Below, in pieces: positions 42,507-55,892 of a DNA stretch of 64,000 bases (its first letter is position 1; each line of letters begins with the position of its first letter). Origin of the DNA: Plasmodium brasilianum. Taxonomy: Eukaryota; Apicomplexa; Aconoidasida; Haemosporida; Plasmodiidae. The notes beneath the pieces are model-generated. The model was not told where the DNA came from and ran no database searches. It saw only the letters and a list, made by a program, of their open reading frames with translations. The position numbers were made by a program, and so were the translations under genes. The stretch spans positions 1 through 64,000 of the forward strand of contig NC_090114.1 of the NCBI RefSeq assembly GCF_023973825.1. Reading direction: 5' to 3'.

Positions 42507-43546
42507 TTACCTTTTTCTGAACTTAATTTTTTCATATTTTTTAACTTTTTTATGATAATAAAAAACCGCTGATATAAGTATGATACCTAATATGAATAAA
42601 GGCACAAAATATATTAGAAATCCCAAAAAACCTGTCACACAGTAAAAAGCTTTATCACTTTCCTCTGCCAAAATTTCTGTGAACCATTTTAAAGACGGTC
42701 TGTTCAGAATGTCATATAAATGTACTAAGGCCGGAGAACCTCCTTTTGCATACAAATCTGAGAGTTTTGGTATATCCTTAATATATGAAATTTTTTTTAG
42801 TTCAACAAGACCTACGACAGGTGAAAAGAGAAGTATCACTTTATACAAAACATATGTAAGCCCATATCCACAAAATTTATCTAATATAAATGATATTGCT
42901 AACACCAAAAATAGTAATAAAGGTAAAGCAAGTCGTAATCCGCATTTTTTAAGTATTATTTTTTTATAAATTTTATCACTAATTGTCCTGTTGTTTTTAA
43001 GAAAATCTGCATAATCAAGTTCTTTGAATATTTTTTTTTCTAAACGGGAATATTTTTTTGTTTCAAATATACAAGATTTGCTTTTTGTATCTTTTCTATG
43101 ACTTCTTGCACTAGTTGATAAAGTTCTATTTGAATGTTTTTTTTTTCTTTCAGCATATTTTTCTTTACTAGTTATATCAATTTTATTGTTCACTCCATTC
43201 GGTAACTGTTCATTTATACATGTAATACTTGAATGATTATACTGTTTATAATTTGCCAGTGAACGATAATTTCTTGTATATAATTCTCTATGGTGATTGT
43301 AGTTAATATCAAAAAGATTGTTAAATGCCATCTAAAAAAGATAATATCAATAATTATTATGTATGCGATTAAATATTATCATTCTAAAAAACAGTATTAA
43401 AAAAAACACAACACAAAAAGTATAAATAATACAAATTTCCTGAAGTAATATTAATATACCATATATATGTAAAAATGGCATATCCAAAATAAAAGGCTAA
43501 ATGTAAAAATTTTAATAAATAACAGTGACTTAATTTGTTGTTCCAT
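42507..43546 (-). CDS. fam-l/fam-m exported protein, LEKKIFKELDY type
   Basis: Exon 1 (43546-43460) begins MEQQIKSLLFIKIF, a 29-residue hydrophobic leader with donor GTATAT. Exon 2 begins at 43331 directly after TTTTTTAG, giving about 303 residues. It contains NYRSLANYKQ, in which the usual YRLLAKY is altered. A basic variable part follows, then the conserved centre FETKKYSRLEKKIFKELDY and NNRTISDKIYKKI. The first membrane span (ALPLLLFLVLAISFIL) is followed by a loop of about 80 residues containing LYDILNRPS, a second span, and the basic end YYHKKVKKYEKIKFRKR. It is the partner of the gene at 38.1 kb and the close paralogue of the gene at 58.9 kb. Spans and centre are nearly the same in the two, while the loop differs strongly. 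Predicted exported red-cell protein of unknown function. Confidence 0.87.
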
Positions 43547-43954
43547 AATATATATCTCTTATATGGTACAATATACTGAAAAAGTATATAATTAATAATA
43601 ATATAATATACTCTTAATAATAAGGGGCACTATTATTATTTATTTAACTTCTTTTTTTATTATATTTTCATAAAACAAAATTAAAAGTATGCACCTATAA
43701 ATTCTTTTACGACAGAGATAAATAAAAGTAACCTTAAAAATGTATACAAAAATTATTATATTAATATTATTTATAAAAGTGTCACTTTATATAATATAAT
43801 ATTAAATGAATTCGGTAATAAATATTCAAAATATGAAAATTATTTATTCAAAATAGTGAATTAATTAAATTATCATTATTTTAATTTTCTAAATAAAATG
43901 ATATATATATATGATTTCATAATATTTCCATGTAGGATATATATATACAATATA

Positions 43955-43993
43955 GAATGTAGAGAATATAGAAAATAGATAATTCTCTACATT
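43955..43993 (-). promoter_or_regulatory. Conserved upstream block, copy 2, perfect inverted repeat
   Basis: AATGTAGAGAAT (43956-43967) and its exact reverse complement ATTCTCTACATT (43982-43993) are separated by 14 bases, so this copy could form a 12-base-pair hairpin or a two-fold binding site. The block starts 409 bases upstream of the start codon at 43546. Confidence 0.55.
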
Positions 43994-45831
43994 ATGTGAA
44001 GTATTACTCATTGAATTGATTTTTCCTTATTAATTATTATAACAGTATAATAATAAAGAAAAATAAGAATAAGTTATACAAATTTATTTTATTTTCTTCG
44101 TCCTCATGTCACTAGTTACCCCATAAATATATTCTTTATTATATGATTTATAATATATTTATAACATCAAATTTTTAGCGTATGACTTAATAAGTATATA
44201 TTTAAAAGGTATATAAAAGCTTATCATTTACTTCTTAAAAATAATTGTTGAAGGTTATTGTATCTAACTAGATATAATTTATACTATTTTATATAAAAGA
44301 ATAGTCTGTATGTTTATCTACTTTTTTTATATTACTTTTTATTTTTGTAATGTTATATATATATTTATAAGAAATACAGAAAAAAAGAAATAAATATTTA
44401 TAGTCATTTTGTACAAAGTATATAACATAATAATGTTATAAAAAATATACTTTAGTTATTTAATTCGATAATAAAATGAATATTTTTTTTTGTCAATATA
44501 TATTTCATATATATATAAATAATTTTAAAAAACAGCTTTTAACTCCAAAAATTACATAAGATAAAAACTAATCTGAGAAAAGTTTAATCCCGTCATTTAT
44601 AAATAATAATTCAATAATTTTTAAATAGATGATGTCCCGTTAATAATTCATACATTAATGTAGAATTATGTTTTTATTTATTAATAATATCATACTTGAA
44701 ATATATAAAAAATCTACTGAAAAAAACTTTACATCAAACAAGATATGCAATCTGTATTTCACATAATATTTTTATATAAATATGACGTGTTATATTTATT
44801 TCTAAATAAAAAATATATTTAAACACAAAAAATAATATGGTTTTGTTTTATCTATATGAAAAAAACGTAATTTACGTAAATTAAAATTAATGTATAAAGA
44901 ATTATTTTAAAAGTTCATAAAAATTATCACTTAAAACTATAAAAATTAAAAATAAATAATTTTTAAAAATATAAATTCATTAGATTAGTGAAGTTATATT
45001 ATCTGTAATCCTACATTTTAAATTAAACGATCACATATTTATCGTAATGTAAATCTACATGATACATATTGTATATATAATTTTTGCTTATTAAGCATAT
45101 ATTTATATTGTCAATATTGAGAAATATCAATTTCACATTTATATGTTGAGAAAAATATATATTTATATGAAATGCACAAAAGTATTAAATTACACCAAAA
45201 TAATTAATTATTATAACAATGCTAAGGTAAAAACACGCAAACTGTTAAAAATATTTAATATATTTTTCTTTACTTTTGTGCAGTAATATATATTTGTTTA
45301 TTATCTAGGGCGCATAAAAAAAAAGTTTAAATTATACAACTGTTGTTTTATCTCAGATTATAATTTCATTAAGCATAAAGCGAACTTTCATTGGATTCAT
45401 GAAAAATATTATTTCTGAAAGCAATATATGAAATGTATATAGGATATAATTTCATTTCCTCATACTGCAACTGTTTATTTTGAAAATTTTACCAATACTT
45501 AATAAACAGTAAAATACATAATATAGAAATGAAATACAATACAGTTATGGTTCTCTCACTAGATTATAATAATCATCTTTGTAATTCATTCCCTAATATA
45601 CAGTAAATTTTTTAATGCAATAAGATATAAAAAAACTAACAAAAACTTTATATATGTATGTATTCATATAGAGTAAATAATAAAGAGATATTTATATACG
45701 CTGAATATTTTATACTTTGGGTATTATTTATATATTTCCGACAATATATATAATAAGATCATCTATATAATAGATTTCCAAAAAAAAAAATATATATTTA
45801 TCACTTCAAATGGATTATATATAGAAGATTC

Positions 45832-46065
45832 TCATTTCTTGACTAATTTTCTTGCTGAAGCTGTTGAATTATCTATAACCTTACACTAACCTTTTCTACC
45901 ATATGCTGATTTAATATTATCGATTTCATTATCGGAATCATCTTATATAATTCCTTATAATATATCCTTAATCGTGTATTACCCGTTACTTTCTTATTTT
46001 CTGACAATGAAAAATCATTTGTAGCATATAAGGATATATCATTACTGTTTTAATTATATAAAGAT
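45832..46065 (-). pseudogene. Decayed coding remnant (copy B)
   Basis: Minus-strand frames read DISLYATNDFSLSENKK, RLRIYYKELYK, then after a shift DDSDNEIDNIKSAYGRKG, a stop, and CKVIDNSTASARKLVKK. The polar, Asp/Asn/Lys-rich composition is that of a Plasmodium exon. It lies about 2.3 kb upstream of the fam gene start at 43546 and corresponds to copy C in the second duplication unit. At least one shift and two stops break it. Family not recognised. Confidence 0.45.
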
Positions 46066-48788
46066 TTATCTGAAGTACATAATAATGAAAAAATAATATT
46101 TTCATTATTTATTATATGATGAATCTACTTATAATGGAAATTTTCATATAAGTACATTTATTATCAGTTAACAAAAAATATAAGGCAAGTTTTCAGCAAT
46201 GTCATCGTTATACAGTATCGTATAAATTAGAACATTTCCAAATAAGAAATATAATTATAATAGTTTTTACAAAAATAAAAAAATACATTTTTTCTTTCAT
46301 ATTATAACTGTTTATCCACTAGATAGTAATGAAAAGGTATATTTATTCACATAGTTATTATATTTTTTAAAAGAACAAAAAACTTCATAAATAAAATACA
46401 TGTATACAGTATATTAAAGCAAATATAATTTTAAATATATTTTTGTAAATATTTCCAAGAATGTTATTATGAAAAAGGTAACATAAATAAATAACTTTCT
46501 GTAAATGTAATATTATTCATAAATTCTCAAAAAATATATATATATATTAATACTCTAACAGAACAAGTATAAGTGTTTATTATAAGTAATTTTCATAATA
46601 ACATTAAAATAAAATGGATTATTCAATTCATAAGGATTTTATTTTACCACTAAAATAAAAAAAATATATGCGATAAGAATAGATACTTTAGCTTATACTA
46701 GTAATATAGTCATTAATTTGTTATTTAGCAACTTAAGAATGAGCATACTTCATTATATAGTTTATGCTTTTAAAACATTATATTATAATAGAAAAACACA
46801 AATTATTCTATAGTATACAATAGTATTAATAGGAATTAAAGAGAAAAAAAAATAAAAAAAGACAAATTTATTTTATGACACATGTTACTCTATAATATAT
46901 TCTATAAACCTACTACACGTATAGCATTTATACTGTAATAATATAAAAATTACATTCTAAGGTTTAAATAGAGTACAAACTTTAATTACAAACTACTATC
47001 CAATTTAACATTTTAATATATTTTTACCACTGTGTTATAAACGATATACTATAATTTTTATATAATTTAAAAGAATACATTTTTTTTACCATTACTGAGG
47101 TGAAATATATTACATTTAAAAATAAAGCAATTTATATTTTTTTATTATTTTATTTTTTAGAAAAAAAAATTATAAATTTATATGTTCTATAGAAATAATA
47201 ATATTAAAAAAGGAGAAGAATTTAATAAAATAATATTTTAGTAAATATGTTACTTAAAAAAAAAAATTCTAATAAAAAATCACTGCAAATAATATAATTT
47301 ACAACAAAAAATAACTTTGTTTAGAAATGCAAAAATATAATATATAAAAAAACAAATAATAAAATTTTGGAGAATATTTAATGCCTACTTTATATTTTAA
47401 CATTTTTATGGATCAGATAAAAACTTATATATTTTTCATTGATTTACATATAAATATTACTGAGAACCATATTTTAAATTACATATATAAACTTAAAATA
47501 AATTAGATATTTTATGAAAAGTATCTATAAAAAAGGAATAGTTATATTCAATAGTTTTTGTTTAATAGCGTAAATGTAAATAATTATAAAGCACAATTTA
47601 TTATTTTGATAGTATAATTATAAATTGATCAGAATATTTGCAAGTAAATTACATCTATACAAAAAATACATATTTAAAAAAAAAATATAATAATGCTTTA
47701 TATTTATAATAGGCCATATAACACATATTACATTATAATATTGCGCCCAAATAAGAAAATAATCTTCGTTATTTCAGTTTTTCATATATATGCAGTATAT
47801 ATATAGATATATATATATATAAAAAGATTCATTCTTCAAGACCTTTAAATGATTCTTTCATTTGGATGTCCGCTTGTCAAAATTTACAAATTTGTGTTAA
47901 TATAAAAATATAAAAGTAATTATCTTAATAATTAAAACTATCTAATAATAATAATATAGTATGGCATAAATTACATGAATTTATAAGCTCCATTTTTATA
48001 ATTCCTTTCTAAATATTTGTGTAACTAATACAGTTAATAATATTTAGGAACATAATTTTTGCCTAAATTATTTTATATATGTTAGAACTATTAAAAATTT
48101 CCAGATCAATTTAAATTAAATAATTGCATATATTCAGAAAAATGAATGAACATTCAAAAAAACAATTTTCATTTTTTCTAAATACTTTAGTTCCTGAATG
48201 AACAAATACTATATGAGAGAGTAGAAGTATTAAATATATATATATGTTTCATATATGCATATTTATTAATTCATATATACTTAAATTAATCTATTCATAC
48301 TTTTTAAATTATTGTATATATAATGTCAATTTTAAATATAATTTCTCATAAATATAACTTTTGTTATATTATATTAAGTTTCTTTTAATTTAGCATGTAC
48401 TTAATGCTATAATAAGTCATACGATTTTTTTTGTTTTAATATTTTGTTCAAAAAATAATATGTGCTATACATATTTTTAGGGAAATTATTTCTTTCTAAT
48501 TATTTCATTACTTAATATTTTCAAAATAATACATATTATACAACTATTAAATCTTATCTACAATTCTAATATTACTATGACCTCTATTGATGTATGTCCA
48601 CATAAACGTTTATATATTAAAATATTCAATAACATTAGGACCATTATGAGTTTTATGCATGTGTGTTTCATTTTACTCTAGAAATATACAGATATTTATT
48701 TTTTCTAATAAAGTAGTTAACAACTGATCTAATACATTCTCATTACAAATAAGATAACATATATATATATATATAATGTAATTCTTAT

Positions 48789-48805
48789 AAAAAAAAAAAA
48801 AAAAA
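48789..48805. repeat. Poly-A tract, 17 bases
   Basis: A pure A run at the left edge of the compositionally different 48.8-50.7 kb stretch. Confidence 0.9.
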
Positions 48806-51800
48806 TTAACGTATAATTTTTCCTTTTTTTTGTTACAATTAAATACATTCATTACATTAAAACTTGCATACATAATTTCCTTATGCATATTTTTTATTAC
48901 TACATGTGTATCTTATCTTAGATACTTGTTTTATTATTGTGAAAATAATGAACATATTTATCAAAATATAAGTACATTTTATGTATATGTACACTTAGTT
49001 ACATATATGAAATGTTTACTATCATATTACGATGAATTAATAGATTTTAGCCTTTTGATTATACCTTTTCTCCTTATACATTTGTATTGTTTATATCGTT
49101 TTTTTTTGCATTCTCCATGTTTACGATGAATGCATTAATTGATTTCCATATAAAGATATTTAATAGAGGTAATCAGACGTACGATAACATTTCTGATGTA
49201 ATATAAAATGGGCTACAGTTAAACGAATTTTCTTTTAAAATAATTAATTTAACCAGCTCACAGTTCAAGTGAGTTATAATATATATGCTTTCTTATCCCT
49301 TTTCTTTATTAACGTCCTTAAGGGAAGTAACTCTTTTAGCGAATTCATGCATTGTCCTTATATTTTCTTGTTATTTATCTTAATTTTATCATTCGTTCCA
49401 TTCTCTTTTAAGTACATGTACTTATCCCAAATTTTTCAGATATATAAAAAATAAACATAAGTTGGTAATATCTGTAAAGTAATATAAATTAATTTCCAAT
49501 ATGCAAAAGTCTGTATACATATACATGTGTACGCATATTTTCCCTTTTATAACATTTCATTATAAATAATCTAAAACATACAATGGGAGACAGTATAAAT
49601 CAGCATATGTATATGCTTGCTTGTCATGTGCACAGATATGCATCTAATAATGAATAATGATATTCTACTAACGTGTATAGATATGAACTGAATTGTGACC
49701 TCAAATTGATTCAGTTAATGACATAAAATTGTACTCCCATAATGAATTGCTTATTCTATTTATCTTTATTTTAATAAATTAAATGAGCATTAGTAACTTT
49801 ATGAAAGTATTATTCCCATGGATTCCTTTATTCACGTTACACATGCATGGTACAACAACATAAAAAAAAATGTGTACATATATGTACGAAGCTCAGAAAT
49901 AATAACGAATTGCTGTAATGATTACATAAAATGAAATAGATAAATCAAGCTGTAAAAAATGCATCTTATTTGTTTTATTAGATATTATTGCTTTTATGTA
50001 GGAAAACATGCTTCCATAAATCATGTTAATAACATAGATAAATAATTCAATGTAATTTTTCATGTTTAAAAATAAAGGTGCGTTTTTTAAAATATAAGAA
50101 AGTATATGTGTTTAAATATATTAATTCGTACGTTACATTATGTAAGTATAGATAAGTACATGTACACACACTCCTATATGCATTTACATACATACATGTT
50201 CTTATTCACATACATATGTTCACAGTGTAGCATTATGATTTACACATATAAATTCTTTGAAAATAATTTTTTTCAACTCTTATGTCACCAATTCCAAAGA
50301 AATTGCATAATTATAGGTTTATTTTTTCGAATTTTTTCACTTTCATAGATGCAATGGAAAGAAAAAATTAATTAGAGAAATGGTCTAAAAAGATACACTA
50401 GTATTTTTTGTTTGCCTCTTTTGAAAAAAACATTCATATATATATCCAACTGCGTTTGGAAAAAAACACTGTAATATCTATTTGAACAATGAAAAAAATA
50501 GGGAAAGAAAAATTTTTTTTAAAATAACCAGTTATACATATGTTTTTGTATCAATATCAATCACGTTTTATGTTATTTACCTTTTTTTTATATTTTTAGT
50601 GTTTAGCACGAACTTGTCAGAAAATATTTTTCTTCTCCTACATTCTCTCCTTTTTCAACATAACCTGCTTTCTGGATAAATAAGACATCTTGATAGTAGT
50701 GAAGGAAACTTAAAAAAAGAAAGCGTCCATCTCATTAATATAATACTGATAATTTTTATATATACATAATATTCATTCACGTAGTTCTCTTATTTTATAT
50801 TTATTAAGGTACTAGTTCGTGCACTACGTTAGTTCATATAGATATAATAAAAATTGATAACCTAAGTACAGAAAATAAAAACAATTTTCCATTTTTAATT
50901 TCGCATATAATAACAATTATTATATAAGTTCAACATTATGCGCACATTTCGGTAACATTTTCACAACTGTCCAATTCAAATTTAGCTGTAGAGTATTTTT
51001 AAAAACTCGTGCGTGAATTCCATTAACGTTTAATAATTTCTTATTTTTTGATTATAATTTTTCAGAAATTATTTAAAAACAAAAGAAAAGCAGAATAAAA
51101 CTATGTAAAAAATAAAAATGTGAGATAAGAGGTAGATATGAATACATGTACGAAAGAACTTTTAAGGAATATGTTCACACATGTAAATGCTTAAAATATA
51201 TTAAAAAGTGAGATGAAAAATAAAAATATATATTTTAAAGCACAATAATAACATATAAAAATTAAAAACATAATATGCCGAAGATTCAAAAAAAAGCATT
51301 TTCTTTAATTTTTTGGGTGAATAATTTAACTTTTTTAAGGTATTAAAGTTCTACCTGTCAAAAATATATAATTATCTTTTCCTTTGATGGTTTCTAGTAA
51401 AAAAGAAATTTGTTCTCATGTAATTAACTTTATGTATTCTATAAAAATACAAATAAACAACAAACTAATAGCACTGAGGAATAAGCATAAGTGCTTATAA
51501 ACATGATTTTCAGTTGTATAAAAATTTTATTATCATATTTATTTTTTCGTTTATGCAGTTATTATATAAATAATTTTTATTCCTTATACAAAAGAATATT
51601 TCTGTAATATTTTTCTTTATGTTAACGTATAAGAGGGTTCTTCAATTTTGTTGTATTTTGTAATTCTATATAATACTTGAATTTGAATTATTAATATTTT
51701 TAAATATTTCCATACAAATAAAAAAAATTAGAACAATATAATTTTAGTATAATTTATTTTCAAAAACAAGAAATAATTAATTATCTATAAATTCTAAATA

Positions 51801-54566
51801 ACAAAAATTTATTAAAATATTATGATATTTTGAATAAAGCGACAATTAATACATAACAATATAAAGATAATGATATGCAGTAACTATCAGTATTCTTCGA
51901 ATATTAAAATGAACATTTACTTATTTTAGTTTTCTTACATGTATATACGTATAATATTATGATATAATAAAATTAATTATTTTTCTATTTTTATATCTCA
52001 TTTCTTTTCTATTTCTTAGAAATTTAACTATATAAAATGTTATTCTACACAAAAAAAAAAAGAAAGTATACATAATAATTCTAAAACTCACGCATGCGAT
52101 GGAATTAATACATTTATATATATCCTTAATTTACTTTAAAAATTTTAGTTAAGAAAATCTTATAGCATGTTTATTTTTTTTTATTCATCAAAATAAAAAA
52201 TTAGGAAATGATACAAATCTTTATGAAATATTATACGTAAACAACAAAGATATATAATTTTTTTAAACTTCTTAATGCTTACTGCTATGTATTTCATGTA
52301 TATAATTTTTTTTTTCACATACTGTACTATAACATTTTCTCATAAAAATACTACCATTACTACAAACTCAAAGTATTTTAAATACTTGATTAATTATATT
52401 AATATATAATAGGAGCAACTTATTATAATTGTATGCATATTTAGGTGACTACTCAATATAAAATATTTAATGATGAACAATATTTTGTAAAAGTTAGAAC
52501 TTCATATTATCATCATGAAATGCTCCTATTTTGTTGTTAGCAGATTGTAGAAATATGTATATTTTATTCATATTCCAAATTTTTTATAGTAAACTAAAAG
52601 AAACCATAAATTTTTTTCATCTTATACACACACTAAAAATAATATAATTATGTATTCTCAAAAAAATTTAAATACCTCATTTTTAGAAGAACTACCATGA
52701 TATAAACATAATGATTATTAATATAATTTTTCCTTGAATTATCTACATTCAGAAGAATGAACTCATTTTTAAATTCATATATTTTACATACTCCAAGATA
52801 CACAAATGTATAATTTTCTACTATACAGAAAAAAAAATAAAACAAATTACTAAAAAGAAATATCATAAAGAATTTATAAATAATGGTATTGTATTAATTC
52901 ATAATGTTATAGAAAGTACGTAATATATGATGATCGCTGCACTACCATATTCCGAGGTAGAAACAAAAATAAAATTATAAAGCCTTATAATTTATTATTG
53001 AACTCATAAAAAATTCCAAAAATAATGAAAAGGAATATTTAAAAAATACTTTAAATAAAGTATTCATACATAAGACTCTAGAAATATGGAATTTTTAATA
53101 ACGCGAAAATTATGATTTATGTATATAGGAGTAACTTTTCTACTGTACAGTTTGCAAGGAAAATATTAAATACCTTATTCAAAAATTAAGTAAAAAAGAT
53201 GGAATTTTAATTCATATAAAATCGAAAAATATATAAAATTTAATTTTAAAATATTTAAAATATGAATTTATTGATCCATGAGTGAAATTACTAATATTTT
53301 CGCATACATAAAAAAAACATATTTCGTAGATATAAAATTATTTAATAACTGCAAACTATGATATTAAATTTTCAATAAACACCTTTTTGCTAGAAAGAAG
53401 AGTTTTGTTTTATGTAAATAAAAAGAATCTGCCTAGTTTTTATTTATTCACAATATACTATCTCATAAGTTATGTAATTTTTTTCGAGAAATAATTAATG
53501 AAAACTATAGATACATAAAATTACTACCAACTAGTAAAATAAAAAGATATATGTTATAAAAGGTAGACATTAATTTTATAAATAATATTTAAAAAAGAAA
53601 AAAAGCATTTCAATAGATGATTTATTAATATCTAATTGAAATTAATTCATTAGATTAATAAGAGAACAACATGAAAAATAAAAATTACATGCTCAATATT
53701 TAATTATAAATTTTCAACATAACTTATATATAAATATTTTACTCAGACTCCAATTAGTACAACAGTTAGGAACCAAATTAGTAGGACAAGTGATTTAAAG
53801 AATGCATTTAAACTTCGTGATTGATAATCATAAATTTAGTATTATATTATATTTAATCTATAATTAAAAAATATATTATTTTATTATATATCTACATTTT
53901 TACAATTCCTCGGCATAAAATAAGCTAAAATTCTGTTAAACAGATTTTTTCAATATATTAGTTTTATGATATGTTTTACATGGACGCATTTTATGCAATA
54001 AATATTAAGTTCATTCCTATGAGAAAAACAAAAATATATATACATGTATCAACATAATGAAATACATATACTTTTTTTCATGAAATACTAAATAGCACAC
54101 ATTCATTGTTAATTTAAAAATAAAAAATTTTCTTAATAACTTTATCAAATAATAATTTTATGCTTAACGAGATACAATAAAGAAATTATAATTGTTTAGT
54201 ATACTTCTAAATTATCCAACTTCTACATAATTATGTAAATTGTGCTATTATATATTCTTATTAAAGCACAACCAAATATATTTCATAGATATATATTTAA
54301 ACTCATAAATATATGTGCAACACCATAATATTTAAGCTATAATAATATTTGAAAATAAAAATTCTAAAACAATAATACATTAAAATCGACAAAAAAGGAA
54401 GAACATATATTTTTGTTACTGTGTATCAAAGAGACTAGACATACATGTAGCATTATAATACATTAGAAAAAATATATATGCATATTAAGTATATCAATAA
54501 AGCTGTTTAATTTATTACTTTATATTAAAGATTTTACAGAAAGATAAACATTCATTTTTATTCATT

Positions 54567-55440
54567 TTACTCCGTCATTAACTTAATTCTATTGTATTTT
54601 TCATTATTTCTTAAAATCTTATAAATCACTATTATAACTATTACCGATAATTTTATCATAATTATACTGAATAATCCTATATAAATATAGAACATCCCTT
54701 TTTCTCCTGCCTGTTTTATAGCGCTATGCAAGCCTTTTAATAATGAGTCCTTTTCTATCCATCCATCTACAGTTTTCATAAATGGTAATACTGGTAATAC
54801 GGATAATCCTATTCCCAAAAAGAAAAAAAGTAAAAATAGAGTAACACCAAATTTGTATTTTCTAAGTTTTATTTTTCTTAAGGATATATCACAAATTCTT
54901 CTTTTCTTTTCAAGAAAATGTTCATAATCTTTATTTTTAATCCATTTTCTTTCAAAATGGAAATATTTCCCATCAAATATTCCATTATTGTAATCTGTAA
55001 CTTGAGTATAATAATGAGCCTTATTCAATAAATTTCTATTATGTTCTTTTTTTTCGGTCCATTTTTCATTATTACGTATATTTTTTTTTTCGTATTTTAC
55101 ATTATGTGGTACATCCTTTTTTAAATATACAATTTTTGAATCTTTGAGCTTTTCATATTTTCCTAGTAATCTGTAAGTTCTTGCATCTAATTTACTGCTA
55201 TGGTAATAATTGTCATCCAAAAATTTACTAAAATATCTCTAAATGAACAAGGTAGATATTTATTATTTAAATATATAAATAAACTATTGTTACAAAATAT
55301 TATTAATAAATATAAAACATAAAAGTTAAGAATAATACAAAAATATTTAAATAACTTTATCATACCACATCAATGTTAAAATGATATATCCAAGTTAAAA
55401 GAATAAACGCACCAATATTACTAAATAAAATTATCTTCAT
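54567..55440 (-). CDS. fam-l/fam-m exported protein, FHFERKW type
   Basis: Exon 1 (55440-55366) begins MKIILFSNIGAFILL, 25 codons, with donor GTATGA. Exon 2 starts at 55238 after CATTTAG, giving about 248 residues. It contains TYRLLGKYEKLKDS (PEXEL-like), a Lys/Asn-rich stretch, the conserved centre FDGKYFHFERKWIKNKDY with LEKKRRICD, a first membrane span, a short loop, a second span and NNEKYNRIKLMTE. The leader is four codons shorter than in relatives; the usual MEQK start is degenerate (the in-frame codon there is TTG), and translation is assumed from the next ATG. The stop is TAA where the paralogue at 38.1 kb has CAA, so the last three residues (QNE) are lost. Both changes look tolerable. 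It pairs with the gene at 58.9 kb. Confidence 0.82.
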
Positions 55441-55856
55441 ATTTATTTTCAATATATACATGCTAAATATTTCAATACATTAAGTAAAGAAAAAATTAAT
55501 AATATTATTATATTCTTCTAGTGATATGAAAATCTATATTGAAAAAATTATTTTTATTATTTTTTCGTAAACATATAGTAAATATACATGAATATATTGT
55601 GCTTTTCCACATATTCAAAGTAAAATAACTTTAAAAATAGATTATGAGATTTTTAATTTAATTCTAATACAATAAAAAAAACTTTCATTAAAATAAAAAA
55701 ATTTGAATTGATTTATAAATATATGCAATATATAATTTATTCATATAATGTAGTGAACTAATTAAACGATTCTTTTATTAATAATTTTCAGAATATATAG
55801 AAAGATAAATATGCGATTTCTTATTTTATGTAAATATTAAGTTTATCTATTATACA

Positions 55857-55892
55857 GAATGTAGAGAATATATAAAATATATTTCTCGACAT
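55857..55892 (-). promoter_or_regulatory. Conserved upstream block, copy 3
   Basis: GAATGTAGAGAATA (55857-55870) is followed by ATTTCTCGACAT (55881-55892), a degenerate inverted copy. It starts 417 bases upstream of the start codon at 55440. Confidence 0.5.

Larger units (their letters stand above)
37990..47700. repeat. Segmental duplication, left copy
   Basis: This segment holds a fam doublet, its flanks, the GAATGTAGAGAAT blocks and a decayed remnant, and matches 54450-64000 in order and spacing. Pairwise offsets are 16474 (first gene ends), 16458 (first motif), 16395 (second gene ends), 16403 (second motif) and 16467 (remnant). Intergenic DNA also aligns by eye, for example 41040-41170 with 57460-57600 and 47100-47200 with 63590-63710. 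Outer limits are approximate. Confidence 0.7.
43547..54566. other. Long spacer between the two fam doublets
   Basis: No intact gene in 11 kb. The left part (to about 47.7 kb) belongs to the segmental duplication and includes the upstream block at 43955 and a decayed remnant at 45832-46065. The part at about 48.8-50.7 kb differs in composition: fewer homopolymers, more TGTACAT, ATGCAT and GTGCAC words, and a row of short plus-strand open frames (48830-49129, 49269-49454, 50106-50348, 50482-50679). None has a recognisable family feature. About 51-54.5 kb looks non-coding. Confidence 0.55.

Noticed and set aside
42679..42969. Plus-strand open frame of 96 codons
   Set aside because: It is antisense to the fam gene at 42.5 kb.
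52648..52866. 72-codon minus-strand frame
   Set aside because: No ATG-plus-splice structure and no family motif; treated as chance.
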